A stretch of 16,684 nt of DNA from positions 55,294 to 71,977 of the forward strand of contig MU129176.1 of the NCBI GenBank assembly GCA_014904985.1. The letters are read 5' to 3'. The translations under genes were made by a program, and so were the position numbers. The stretch is from Hydnum rufescens UP504. Lineage: Eukaryota; Basidiomycota; Agaricomycetes; Cantharellales; Hydnaceae. How positions within the stretch are numbered: position 1 is the stretch's first letter; each line of letters begins with the position of its first letter. A model generated the notes under the pieces. The model worked only from the letters and a program-made list of their open reading frames with translations. It was not told where the DNA came from and ran no database searches. Positions 9,758-15,823 of this stretch are shown here, in pieces.

Positions 9758-10387
9758 TCAATGCTGGGACTTTCCGGGCTCGAAAGAGCGCCCAATTAGG
9801 GGCAGTACCAACCCCATATGGATAGATAATAAATACCTAGATCAAAAATAAATAATAAGTAGTAGATATCTGTCTAAAACAGGTGAAGAAATAAGTGATA
9901 GTCTATTGAATTGCACTAAGGCACCATGTGTAAAGAAGAATTGGGGAACTTTCATGCACAATAATTGGCCCAAATTTCAGTATCTGGGTGGTATGTATAT
10001 ATATATTATGGGCGATGAAACAAATTGGATGATCGCGCCAATTTTCAGTTTCTTGTGCCTTCAATTTCCTATTCAGGAAATTGAAGGTGCGAGAAACTGA
10101 AAATTGGCACGATCATCCAATTTGTTTCATCGCCCATAATATATATATACATACCACCCAGATACTGAAATTTGGGCCAATTATTGTGCGTGAAAGTTCC
10201 CCAATTCTTCTTTACACATGGTGCCTTAGTGCAATTCAATAGACTATCACTTATTTCTTCACCTGTTTTAGACAGATATCTACTACTTATTATTTATTTT
10301 TGATCTAGGTATTTATTATCTATCCATATGGGGTTGGTACTGCCCCTAATTGGGTGTTCTTTCAAGCCCGGAAAGTCCCAGCGTTGA
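9758..10387. repeat. Central palindrome of element 1 (630 bp)
   Basis: A near-perfect inverted repeat centred at 10072.5 with a 4-nt loop ATTC. It begins TCAATGCTGGGACTTTCC and ends with its complement. By eye the 313-bp arms differ at 9 positions, no indels, and all nine are transitions, eight in CpG context. It is AT-rich around 9830-9900 and has no coding potential. It divides two arms of outward-facing units, so it could hold a bidirectional promoter; a TATATATATATTA run lies at 9996-10008 and in mirror image, but no promoter is proven. Confidence 0.95.
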
Positions 10388-10475
10388 ATAGCTCAGATCG
10401 TACTCAACATCGAGGTGCCTGAAGCAAGCAGAATGGTGCCACACACCCGCCAGGGCGGGTGTGTGGCACTATTAG

Positions 10476-10585
10476 GTGAGTTCTTTTCTTTATGGTGTGT
10501 ACCGCGATGCCAAAGGAGCAGCACTAGCTGCTCTTTTGGCGTTGCTGCTGTTAATTTTTTTAACTGACATCACTCATTATTCTAG
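10476..10585 (+). other. Putative intron R1-1 with hairpin B
   Basis: 110 nt, donor GTGAGT, branch-like AACTGACAT, acceptor TTCTAG. Hairpin B is 10509-10540 (14-bp stem, loop ACTA). Hairpin A, 10436-10469, has a perfect 15-bp stem GTGCCACACACCCGC with the consensus ACC...GGT foot changed to GCC...GGC on both sides. Confidence 0.8.
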
Positions 10586-10740
10586 GTTTTTTCCCTTTGT
10601 AAAACCCTGATCCGACAAATGCACCGACAAGACCCCGGTGAAATATGGGCCCGTGTGCAGCCACCCAACCCCGAACCTGCACGACAACCAACTAAGTATA
10701 GGACCACACATCCGCCAAGGCAGATGTGTGGTAACAACTG

Positions 10741-10844
10741 GTAAGTTTCTCCCAGTATGTACAATGGTGCCCAAAGAGCAGCAGTAGCTGCTCTTTGGGC
10801 ACTGCTTTTTTTTTTCTGGACTGATGTACTATTCATTATTCTAG
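10741..10844 (+). other. Putative intron R1-2 with hairpin B
   Basis: 104 nt, donor GTAAGT, branch-like GACTGATG, acceptor TTCTAG. Hairpin B is 10767-10802, a perfect 16-bp stem with GTGCCCAAAG/CTTTGGGCAC, changed on both sides from the usual form. Hairpin A is 10703-10732 with one C/A mismatch. Confidence 0.8.
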
Positions 10845-11015
10845 GCCTCCCCCTAGATGCATGAAACCCCACCCGACAAGAACACAGCAAACAAAAAATG
10901 GACATGCGCAGCCACCCACCACCCGATCCAAGAACCCAGGACCCGAACACCCGCAACACATCGATGGTTGATATACAGTACCACACACCCGCTGCGGTGG
11001 GTGTGCTGATACTTG

Positions 11016-11126
11016 GTAAGTTCTCCATTGCGAGACGTACAACAGTGCCAAAAGAGCAGCAGAAGCTGCTCTTTTGGCACCTCTGTTCTCTTTTTGTTAC
11101 TAATATATTATTACTTGCTCTTCTAG
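11016..11126 (+). other. Putative intron R1-3 with hairpin B
   Basis: 111 nt, donor GTAAGT, branch TTACTAATAT, acceptor TTCTAG. Hairpin B is 11045-11080, a perfect 16-bp stem with loop AGAA. Hairpin A, about 10978-11012, is imperfect (right side reads GGGTGTGCTGAT). Confidence 0.8.
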
Positions 11127-11279
11127 GTCCCTTCCCTCTGTGACAACCCACCCGACGAGCACACGGACAAGCCCCCCAGTACCCGCAACCACCCAAGCCC
11201 GGAGTGCCCGCCCCCCACAACAACGATCGACGAACGCATGTACCACACACCCGCTTCGGCGGGTGTGTGGTAATATTAG

Positions 11280-11319
11280 GTATGTCTAATCGTACCGGTG
11301 CCAAAAGAGCAGCAGAAGC
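11280..11319 (+). other. Truncated intron R1-4
   Basis: Donor GTATGT at 11280 follows a perfect hairpin A with a TTCG loop at 11241-11272 (14-bp stem). Only the left side and loop of hairpin B remain (11298-11319). The sequence then passes into CAGCCTGGTCAGCC of element 2. The rest of the intron is missing. Confidence 0.75.
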
Positions 11320-11323
11320 CAGC

Positions 11324-11460
11324 CTGGTCAGCCAATTATCCGCATCTAACTAGATGCTTCAAGGGTTGTATTTAAAGGCTCTAACTAGATATCAGAGCCT
11401 GGGGCCCCCGGGGGCCCCTGCAATACAATCAAGGGGCCCCCAAAGCAGCCCAGGGGCCCC
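11324..11460 (+). repeat. Left terminal repeat of element 2
   Basis: CTGGTCAGCCAATTATCCGCATC, split here as CTGGTCAGCCA plus ATTATCCGCATC, matches the start of element 1 closely. Two ATCTAACTAGAT-like sites follow (11343-11356 and 11381-11392), then the block GGGGCCCCTGCAATACAATC at 11411-11430, found also at 7981-8000 or so. Confidence 0.85.
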
Positions 11461-11593
11461 TGCCATATTATGCATCATATATTAATATATTATATACATC
11501 CATAGGTGCCCAGTGGGGCTCACCCATGCCCAAGAAGAACAGCCCAGGGCTGCTCTTCTTGCGCAATTGTAGCTAAAGGAAAAAAATCCTTAC
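11460..11593 (-). other. Putative intron L2-f with hairpin B
   Basis: Outermost left intron of element 2, 134 nt, donor GTAAGG, acceptor GGCAG. It corresponds to L1-e. Hairpin B is 11531-11561, AAGAAGAACAGCCC type with one mismatch. No hairpin A precedes it, as in element 1, so this lack is probably ancestral. Confidence 0.6.
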
Positions 11594-11751
11594 CTTTGTG
11601 TCAGGGGGTTTGGCTTGGTTCAGCAGGTTTGGGGTCACGGGGTTTGGCTTGCCGGATCTTCGTTCACCGGCTTTGGGTTTGCGGGGTGTTCGTCTGGTGG
11701 GTTTGGCTCGGTGGGTGAGGGGTCGGGTTCGTGCAGATTCGAGTCTAAGAT

Positions 11752-11802
11752 CTAGAAAAAAAAGCAGTATTAGTTAGACAAGCATTAATAAAAGAAACTC
11801 AC
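11752..11802 (-). other. Putative intron L2-e, 51 nt, without hairpin B
   Basis: Donor GTGAGT, branch TCTAACTAAT, acceptor TTCTAG, only 51 nt. It is the sole intron of the set with no B hairpin and is about 54 nt shorter than its neighbours. Hairpin A at 11809-11842 is a perfect 15-bp stem with CCTGC/GCAGG changed on both sides. Confidence 0.8.
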
Positions 11803-11932
11803 CTTGTAGTACCACACACCTGCGGCGGCAGGTGTGTGGTACTTTATATTCCCCGTGTATTCCGGCCAGGTTTCGATATGTGGGGTCACGGGGGTTCTTG
11901 CGTTGGTATTCATTCGCGTGAAAGGTGAAGAC

Positions 11933-12037
11933 CTAATAGAAAAAAAGTCGGTCAGTTAAGAAATAAGGGCAGCGCAAAAAGAGCAGCTTTCGCTGCTCTT
12001 TTTGCGCGGCCGCATCTACTGGGGGGGGAGAACTCAC
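11933..12037 (-). other. Putative intron L2-d with hairpin B
   Basis: 105 nt, donor GTGAGT, branch-like TTAACTGAC, acceptor CTATTAG. Hairpin B 11972-12007, perfect 16-bp stem, loop GAAA in the outward sense. Hairpin A 12048-12077 with a G-T wobble. Confidence 0.8.
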
Positions 12038-12158
12038 CTTACATAGGACCACACGCCCGCCGCAGCGGGTGTGTGGTTCCTGGGGCTCATTTGGCGCATT
12101 GTTGTCTGGGCCCTCATTGTTTTGCGTGCTTTCATCGTATTGTAGATCAGATCTTGAG

Positions 12159-12262
12159 CTAGAATAATAAAAGACAGGTTAGTCAAACAAGTCCAAAGCA
12201 GCGCAAAAAGAGCAGCCTTCGCTGCTCTTTTTGCGCGGCCGTATGTACTGGGGGGGACTCAC
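12159..12262 (-). other. Putative intron L2-c with hairpin B
   Basis: 104 nt, donor GTGAGT, branch TTGACTAAC, acceptor TTCTAG. Hairpin B 12201-12236, perfect 16-bp stem. Hairpin A 12273-12302, with one mismatch and two wobbles. Confidence 0.8.
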
Positions 12263-12448
12263 CTCATATAGAGAACCATGCCCGCCGTAGCGGGTGCGGT
12301 TCACGTGGCCACTCCTGGGCCTGTTGTCGTCGGTTGTCGTGTCGTCATCTGGCATTGTCGGGTTTTCACGTTTCTCTTTGTTGTGTTGCATGGGAAGGGG
12401 GGGTGGGTCGTTTGGCGTGTCCCCGGGTTCTCATTTGGCGGGTTTCAC

Positions 12449-12562
12449 CTTCATCACATAGAATAGATGATGTTAGTTAAAAAACATTTACAACCAGCAC
12501 AAAAAGAGCAGCTTTCGCTGCTCTTTTTGCATGGCTGTATATATAAGGGGGGAGGGACTCAC
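12449..12562 (-). other. Putative intron L2-b, acceptor damaged
   Basis: Donor GTGAGT at 12562, branch TTAACTAAC, hairpin B 12500-12529. The position where sister introns have TTCTAG reads TTCTATG here, so the acceptor appears mutated; the next outward AG is GATGAAG at 12449. Hairpin A 12572-12601 with one wobble. Confidence 0.6.
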
Positions 12563-12639
12563 CTATATAGAGAATCACACCCGCCGTAGCGGGTGTGGTT
12601 CGTGCAGCCACTCACTGGGTGCATTGTCTTGTGTTGTGG

Positions 12640-12856
12640 TCACATCGTCATCTGGTGTGGCGCGTTGTCATCTGTCGTGGTCGTGTTGTCATCTGGTGCG
12701 GTCGCGTTGTCGTCTGGTGCAGTCGCGTTGTCGTCTGGTGTGGTCGCGTTGTCGTCTGGTGTAGTTGCGTTGTCATCTGGTGTGGTTGCATTGTCATCTG
12801 GTGCAGTTGCGTTGTCATCTGGTGCGGTTGCGTTGTCGTCTGGCGTGGTCGCGTTA
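12640..12856. repeat. 21-bp minisatellite, about 10 copies
   Basis: Plus-strand unit TTGTC(A/G)TCTGGTG followed by (C/T)(A/G)GT(C/T)GCG, period 21. Copies vary mainly by C/T and A/G changes. It lies in the innermost exon of the left arm; the partner exon on the right (14055-14270) lacks the expansion and is about 190 nt shorter. The period is a multiple of 3, so all frames stay open across it, but it is not evidence of coding. Confidence 0.92.
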
Positions 12857-12967
12857 CTCGTGTTTCCTTGTCATGTTGTTGGCTGGTGCATTGCCATTTG
12901 GGCCCTGGGCAGTCGGGCCCTCATTGTTTCGCATGTTTTCATCTGGTGCTTAGGACCAGGTCACAAT

Positions 12968-13071
12968 CTAAAGTAATAAAAGGTGTTAGTAAAAACGATT
13001 CAAAGCAGGGCAAAAGAGCAGCTTTCGCTGCTCTTTTTGCCCCATTGTAGCTACTATGAAAAAAAACTCAC
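12968..13071 (-). other. Putative intron L2-a with hairpin B
   Basis: Innermost left intron, 104 nt, donor GTGAGT, branch TTTACTAACAC, acceptor CTTTAG. Hairpin B 13008-13042 (15-bp stem with one bulged T, loop GAAA in the outward sense). Hairpin A 13077-13108, perfect 14-bp stem with CCCAC/GTGGG changed on both sides. Confidence 0.85.
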
Positions 13072-13180
13072 CTAATGACCACACACCCACAGTGGTGGGT
13101 GTGTGGTCGTGTGTTTCCTTTTATGGGCAGTTGCCTTGTTGGGTGGTGGTGGTTGTGGTAGTTGTGAGAAAGAACGTAAC

Positions 13181-13829
13181 TCAACGCTGGCAATTGCCGG
13201 CATCCCAAAAGCGCCCAAGTGCCTGGTGCGATGAGTCCAGTACGAACTAGCAGCAAGTAAATAGATGTAAAATAAATAATAAATAATAAATAGTTGCCCC
13301 AAAAAAATGAAGAACACCATGACAATCAGTCAGAGTTCAAAAGAGGCATGATATGATACATTGCAAAGTGGATTGGGTGATTTCTATGGTTCAGAACCGG
13401 CCCAAATCTGAATATATTGGTGGAATACATGAAGCCTATATGGGCGATTAATTATCTTGGACGTTCTCTCCATTTTTCAATTTTTCCCACCTTCAATTCC
13501 CTAAATAGGGAATTGAAGGTGGGAAAAATTGAAAAAATGGAGAGAACGTCCAAGATAGTTAATCGCCCATATCGGCTTCATGTATTCCACCAATATATTC
13601 AGATTTGGGCTGGTTCTGAACCATAGAAATCACCCAATCCACTTTGCAATGTATCATATCATGCCTCTTTTGAACTCTGACTGATTGTCATGGTGTTCTT
13701 CATTTTTTTGGGGCAACTATTTATTATTTATTATTTATTTTACATCTATTTACTTGCTGCTAGTTCGTACTGGACTCATCGCACCAGGCACTTGGGCGCT
13801 TTTGGGATGCCAGCAATTGCCAGCATTGA
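13181..13829. repeat. Central palindrome of element 2 (649 bp)
   Basis: Near-perfect inverted repeat centred at about 13505, starting TCAACGCTGGCAATTGCCGG. By eye the arms differ at five substitutions and one indel in a T run. Lower-identity symmetry continues outward through GTTGC/GGGTGG/GAGAAAGAAC to the first A hairpins (13077-13108 and 13904-13937) and first donors (13071 and 13942). It is clearly homologous to the palindrome of element 1: both have GGGCGAT, CCAAAT, and the core CCTTCAATT(T/C)CCTA. Similarity between the two is far lower than between arms. Identical small ORFs on opposite strands here are a product of the symmetry. Confidence 0.95.
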
Positions 13830-13941
13830 GTTATGTTCTTTCTCGCAACTACAGAACCGCCACCACCCAATAAGTAAGGCAGCCACCCAGATAAGGAGGT
13901 ACGTGACCACACACCCGCCGCTGCGGGTGTGTGGTCATTAG

Positions 13942-14054
13942 GTGAGTTTTTTTTCTTTTCATTAGTATATACAATGGCGCAAAAAGAGCAGCGAAAGCTG
14001 CTCTTTTTGCGCTGCTTTGAATCACTTTTACTAATATATCTTTTATTATTTTAG
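13942..14054 (+). other. Putative intron R2-1 with hairpin B
   Basis: 113 nt, donor GTGAGT, branch TTTACTAATAT, acceptor TTTTAG. Hairpin B 13977-14012, perfect 16-bp stem, loop GAAA. Hairpin A 13904-13937, perfect 15-bp stem, loop CGCT. Mirror image of intron L2-a. Confidence 0.85.
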
Positions 14055-14270
14055 GTTATGGCCTGCTCCAAGGTAGCAGATGGAAGCTGGCCAAACGACA
14101 AGGGCCCAGACGGTCAGGCCCAAACGGCTATATGCCAACCGAAAATACACCAAACGAAAACACCAGCTGAAAACACGCCAACCGAAAATGCGATAAATGT
14201 CGAGAACACGAGGATTGAGTAGCCATGTGAACCGCACCCCCCTCAAAGCGGGTGTGCGGCTCCATATAAA

Positions 14271-14375
14271 GTAAGTAACACGATATACCCCAACAATGCA
14301 AAAAGAGCAGCAAATGCTGCTCTTTTTGCATTGGTTCTTGTTTTAATTTTAACTAATGTGTTTCTATTATCTTAG
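14271..14375 (+). other. Putative intron R2-2 with hairpin B
   Basis: 105 nt, donor GTAAGT, branch TTAACTAATG, acceptor CTTAG. Hairpin B 14295-14332, perfect 17-bp stem or longer with an AATGC/GCATT foot in place of GCGC. Hairpin A 14229-14262 is imperfect (CCGCACCC...GGGTGTGCGG). Confidence 0.8.
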
Positions 14376-14552
14376 GTGATTGTCTGAACCAGAACCGGCA
14401 AAATGAAGACGCGCCCAACAAGAATGAATAGAACAGATGCCTGCCAAACAAAGACATGAAACGACGCCGAAAACCGTGGTGGATCACAACCGAGAATGCC
14501 CCCAATGAACCACACACCTGCCGTAGCAGGGGTGTGGTTCTATATAAGCTAA

Positions 14553-14634
14553 GTACCCACAATGGCGCAAAAAGAGCAGCGGGTGCTGCTCTTTTTGTGC
14601 TGGTTTTAATGTCTAACTAACACTTGATTTTCTA
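14553..14634 (+). other. Putative intron R2-3 with hairpin B, weak donor
   Basis: 82 nt if the donor is GTACCC at 14553; this is the weakest donor of the set and may be a mutated GTAAGT. Branch TCTAACTAAC, acceptor TTCTAG. Hairpin B 14565-14600 (one G-T pair, loop GGGT). Hairpin A 14507-14540 with one mismatch. Confidence 0.65.
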
Positions 14635-14681
14635 GGTTATCACCTGGACCTCTACCAATGAAACCAAGACCTGCCGAATGA

Positions 14682-14838
14682 GAATGAACGGCCAACGAAC
14701 CCCCTCCGCAAAGCAACAGCCCACTGAGCACGGCCCGTGAAAGACCCCGTGCCAAACGAGAATGAACAGCCAAAGGAACCCCCCTCCGCAAAGCAACAGC
14801 CCACCGAGCACGGCCCACAAAAGACCCCGTGCCGAACG
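14682..14838 (+). repeat. ~78-bp tandem duplication in an exon
   Basis: Two adjacent copies, each running from GAATGAAC(G/A)GCCAA through CCTCCGCAAAGCAACAGCCC and GAGCACGGCCC to AGACCCCGTGCC(A/G)AACGAG. They differ at a few bases and one C in a C run. This explains why the exon 14635-14945 is longer than its sisters. Confidence 0.92.
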
Positions 14839-14945
14839 AGACCCCCACAAATAACGAAAACCAAACCCATTGAAGACACAAAATGACCTGGCGCCAAGAA
14901 CCCACATGAGCCACACCTGCTTCGGCGGGTGTGGTGATTTTTAAG

Positions 14946-15050
14946 GTAAGTATTTCAACTTAGAAGTACAACCGCGCAAAAGGAGCAGCACAGGCTGCTC
15001 CTTTTGCATGCCTTTTCTTTTTTTTGCTAATGTATTGTTCATTATTCAAG
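14946..15050 (+). other. Putative intron R2-4 with hairpin B
   Basis: 105 nt, donor GTAAGT, branch TGCTAATG, acceptor TTCAAG (AAG instead of YAG). Hairpin B 14976-15007, stem GCAAAAGGAGCAGC/GCTGCTCCTTTTGC, changed on both sides. Hairpin A 14911-14934 with a TTCG loop and one wobble. Confidence 0.75.
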
Positions 15051-15240
15051 GTCCCCATGGCCCACACCAATCCCCCTCCCCCGAGACTCGAATCCTGTGA
15101 ATGAAGACCCGCGAACGACCTCATGCCAAACAAGACCCCCGCGCATGACGAAAACCACACCCAATGAAGCCATGAAACGACGCAACGCCGAGAACCCACA
15201 CAAGCCACACCTGCTTTGGTGGGTGTGGTGATTTTTTAAG

Positions 15241-15345
15241 GTAAGTATTTCATGCTAGAAGTACGATTGCGCAAAAGGAGCAGCACAGGCTGCTCCTTTT
15301 GTGTGACTTTTCTTGTCTTCACTAACATACTGTTTATTACTCTAG
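15241..15345 (+). other. Putative intron R2-5 with hairpin B
   Basis: 105 nt, donor GTAAGT, branch CACTAACAT, acceptor CTCTAG. Hairpin B 15270-15303, same AAGGAG/CTCCTT variant as the preceding intron, showing that these two units are recent tandem copies. Hairpin A 15205-15228, stem CCACACCTGC with wobbles. Confidence 0.8.
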
Positions 15346-15529
15346 ATATTCTTCTGACCCCATGGCCTGCACCTACCCCAACCAATCCCCTCCCCCTGGT
15401 CCCAAAACCTGCATGAACACGAGCCACCATCCGCAAATCCGTTGACCAAAAACCCGCGACCCTGCCGAATAAAAACCTGCGACCCCACCAAATATAAGCA
15501 TACAACCCCCATTGAATACCAGAAGAGGG

Positions 15530-15663
15530 AGGGGGGGATAAGCTGTATAATAGTATAATAATAATAAATGAATAATTATGTGTTGTAATCCGGGGGATCA
15601 ATCTGTATAATAGTATTATTATTATTATGTGTAATAATGAGAACAAACAATAATAAATAAACA
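15530..15663. repeat. AT-rich inner flank with repeated TAATAGTAT blocks
   Basis: CTGTATAATAGTAT occurs at 15543 and 15603, each followed by an ATAATAATA or TATTATTAT run (opposite strands), giving an imperfect inverted repeat. The left ends of both elements have a comparable AT-rich zone (8020-8085 and 11467-11505). No coding potential. Confidence 0.6.
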
Positions 15664-15823
15664 ATCCCAATTGCCGATAAGCCCGTATAGCCCGCTCACC
15701 CATTCAGGGACATTCCCAGGCCTGCTGGAGCCCACCCCCGTGATTTTATTTGCCAGTTCCCTTGCTGCAGTCTAAGGTGGGAGGCAGGGGCCCCTGTGTC
15801 AGGGTCTGAAATCACCCCAGCTG

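Larger units (their letters stand above)
7896..11319. mobile_element. Giant foldback element 1 (right end lost)
   Basis: Left end CTGGTCAGCCA at 7896, then a GC-rich GGGGCCCC block, a left arm (8012-9757) of tandem hairpin units oriented to the minus strand, a 630-bp central palindrome (9758-10387), and a right arm (10388-11319) of similar units oriented to the plus strand. Five introns lie on the left; three complete ones and the start of a fourth on the right. The right arm stops in the middle of a B hairpin at 11319, right where element 2 begins. No transposase or other protein is encoded, so it would depend on proteins made elsewhere. Architecture recalls foldback transposons (long arms made of tandem repeats), but I do not recognise the family. 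Confidence 0.8.
10388..11319 (+). ncRNA. Right arm of element 1: exon/hairpin/intron array
   Basis: Tandem units on the plus strand, with donors at 10476, 10741, 11016 and 11280, giving a period of about 264-275 bp. Putative exons 10586-10740, 10845-11015 and 11127-11279 are A/C-rich, start after the acceptor with a C/T-rich tract (CCCTTTGT, CCTCCCCCTAG, CCCTTCCCTCTGT), share a middle ACCC(A/G)ACAAG-like stretch and end in hairpin A. Exon lengths of 155, 171 and 153 nt do not keep a reading frame. This is the most regular of the four arms. RNA production is inferred from the splice signals. Confidence 0.6.
11594..13132 (-). ncRNA. Left arm of element 2: exon/hairpin/intron array
   Basis: On the minus strand this is a chain of putative exons 12563-12967, 12263-12448, 12038-12158, 11803-11932 and 11594-11751 between six introns. 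All but the last end in hairpin A next to the donor. Exon lengths (405, 186, 121, 130, 158 nt) share no phase. Exon pieces are paralogous: a GGGCCCTCATTGTTT stretch occurs at 12108 and again at 12916. The innermost exon is swollen by a 21-bp minisatellite. Open frames across the array exist on the plus strand but cut across donors and hairpins, so I treat them as chance. Confidence 0.6.
13880..15540 (+). ncRNA. Right arm of element 2: exon/hairpin/intron array
   Basis: Plus-strand units with donors at 13942, 14271, 14553, 14946 and 15241 (spacing 329, 282, 393, 295). Putative exons 14055-14270, 14376-14552, 14635-14945 and 15051-15240 are A/C-rich with short internal repeats such as CCAAACGAAAACAC, CCAACCGAAAATGC and CCGAATGAAAAC. 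Lengths 216, 177, 311 and 190 nt give no common phase. The last two units share most of their sequence. After the last acceptor (15345) the exon runs into an AT-rich tail with no further hairpin. Non-coding in my reading; transcription not shown. Confidence 0.6.

Noticed and set aside
10582..11304. 240-aa minus-strand coding gene
   Set aside because: It runs antisense through several repeat units, hairpins and introns, has no domain, and corresponding frames are not kept in the other arms.
12593..13050. Plus-strand repeat proteins of 127-151 aa
   Set aside because: All frames stay open because a 21-bp minisatellite lacks stops; each frame gives a different 7-residue repeat, so openness is not evidence of coding.
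13068..13941. A pair of identical small proteins encoded on opposite strands
   Set aside because: They are the two arms of the palindrome read outside-in and inside-out. The identity follows from the DNA symmetry.
8110..15303. Hairpin B copies as intrinsic bacterial terminators
   Set aside because: The stems do have A/T ends, but they lie at fixed places inside intron-like segments and are not followed by a consistent T tract. The context is eukaryotic.
7896..15345. CRISPR array
   Set aside because: Repeats and spacing are irregular (about 265-510 bp), the in-between sequence is paralogous rather than unique, and splice signals and a eukaryotic gene remnant argue against a prokaryote.
8012..15345. 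Introner-type insertion creating each intron separately
   Set aside because: Introns and neighbouring exons are repeated together as units, and several exons are recognisably paralogous, so tandem duplication of an exon-intron unit explains them better.
15236..15703. 155-aa minus-strand ORF
   Set aside because: It combines AT-rich low-complexity sequence with the antisense of an exon and part of a B-hairpin intron; no family motif.
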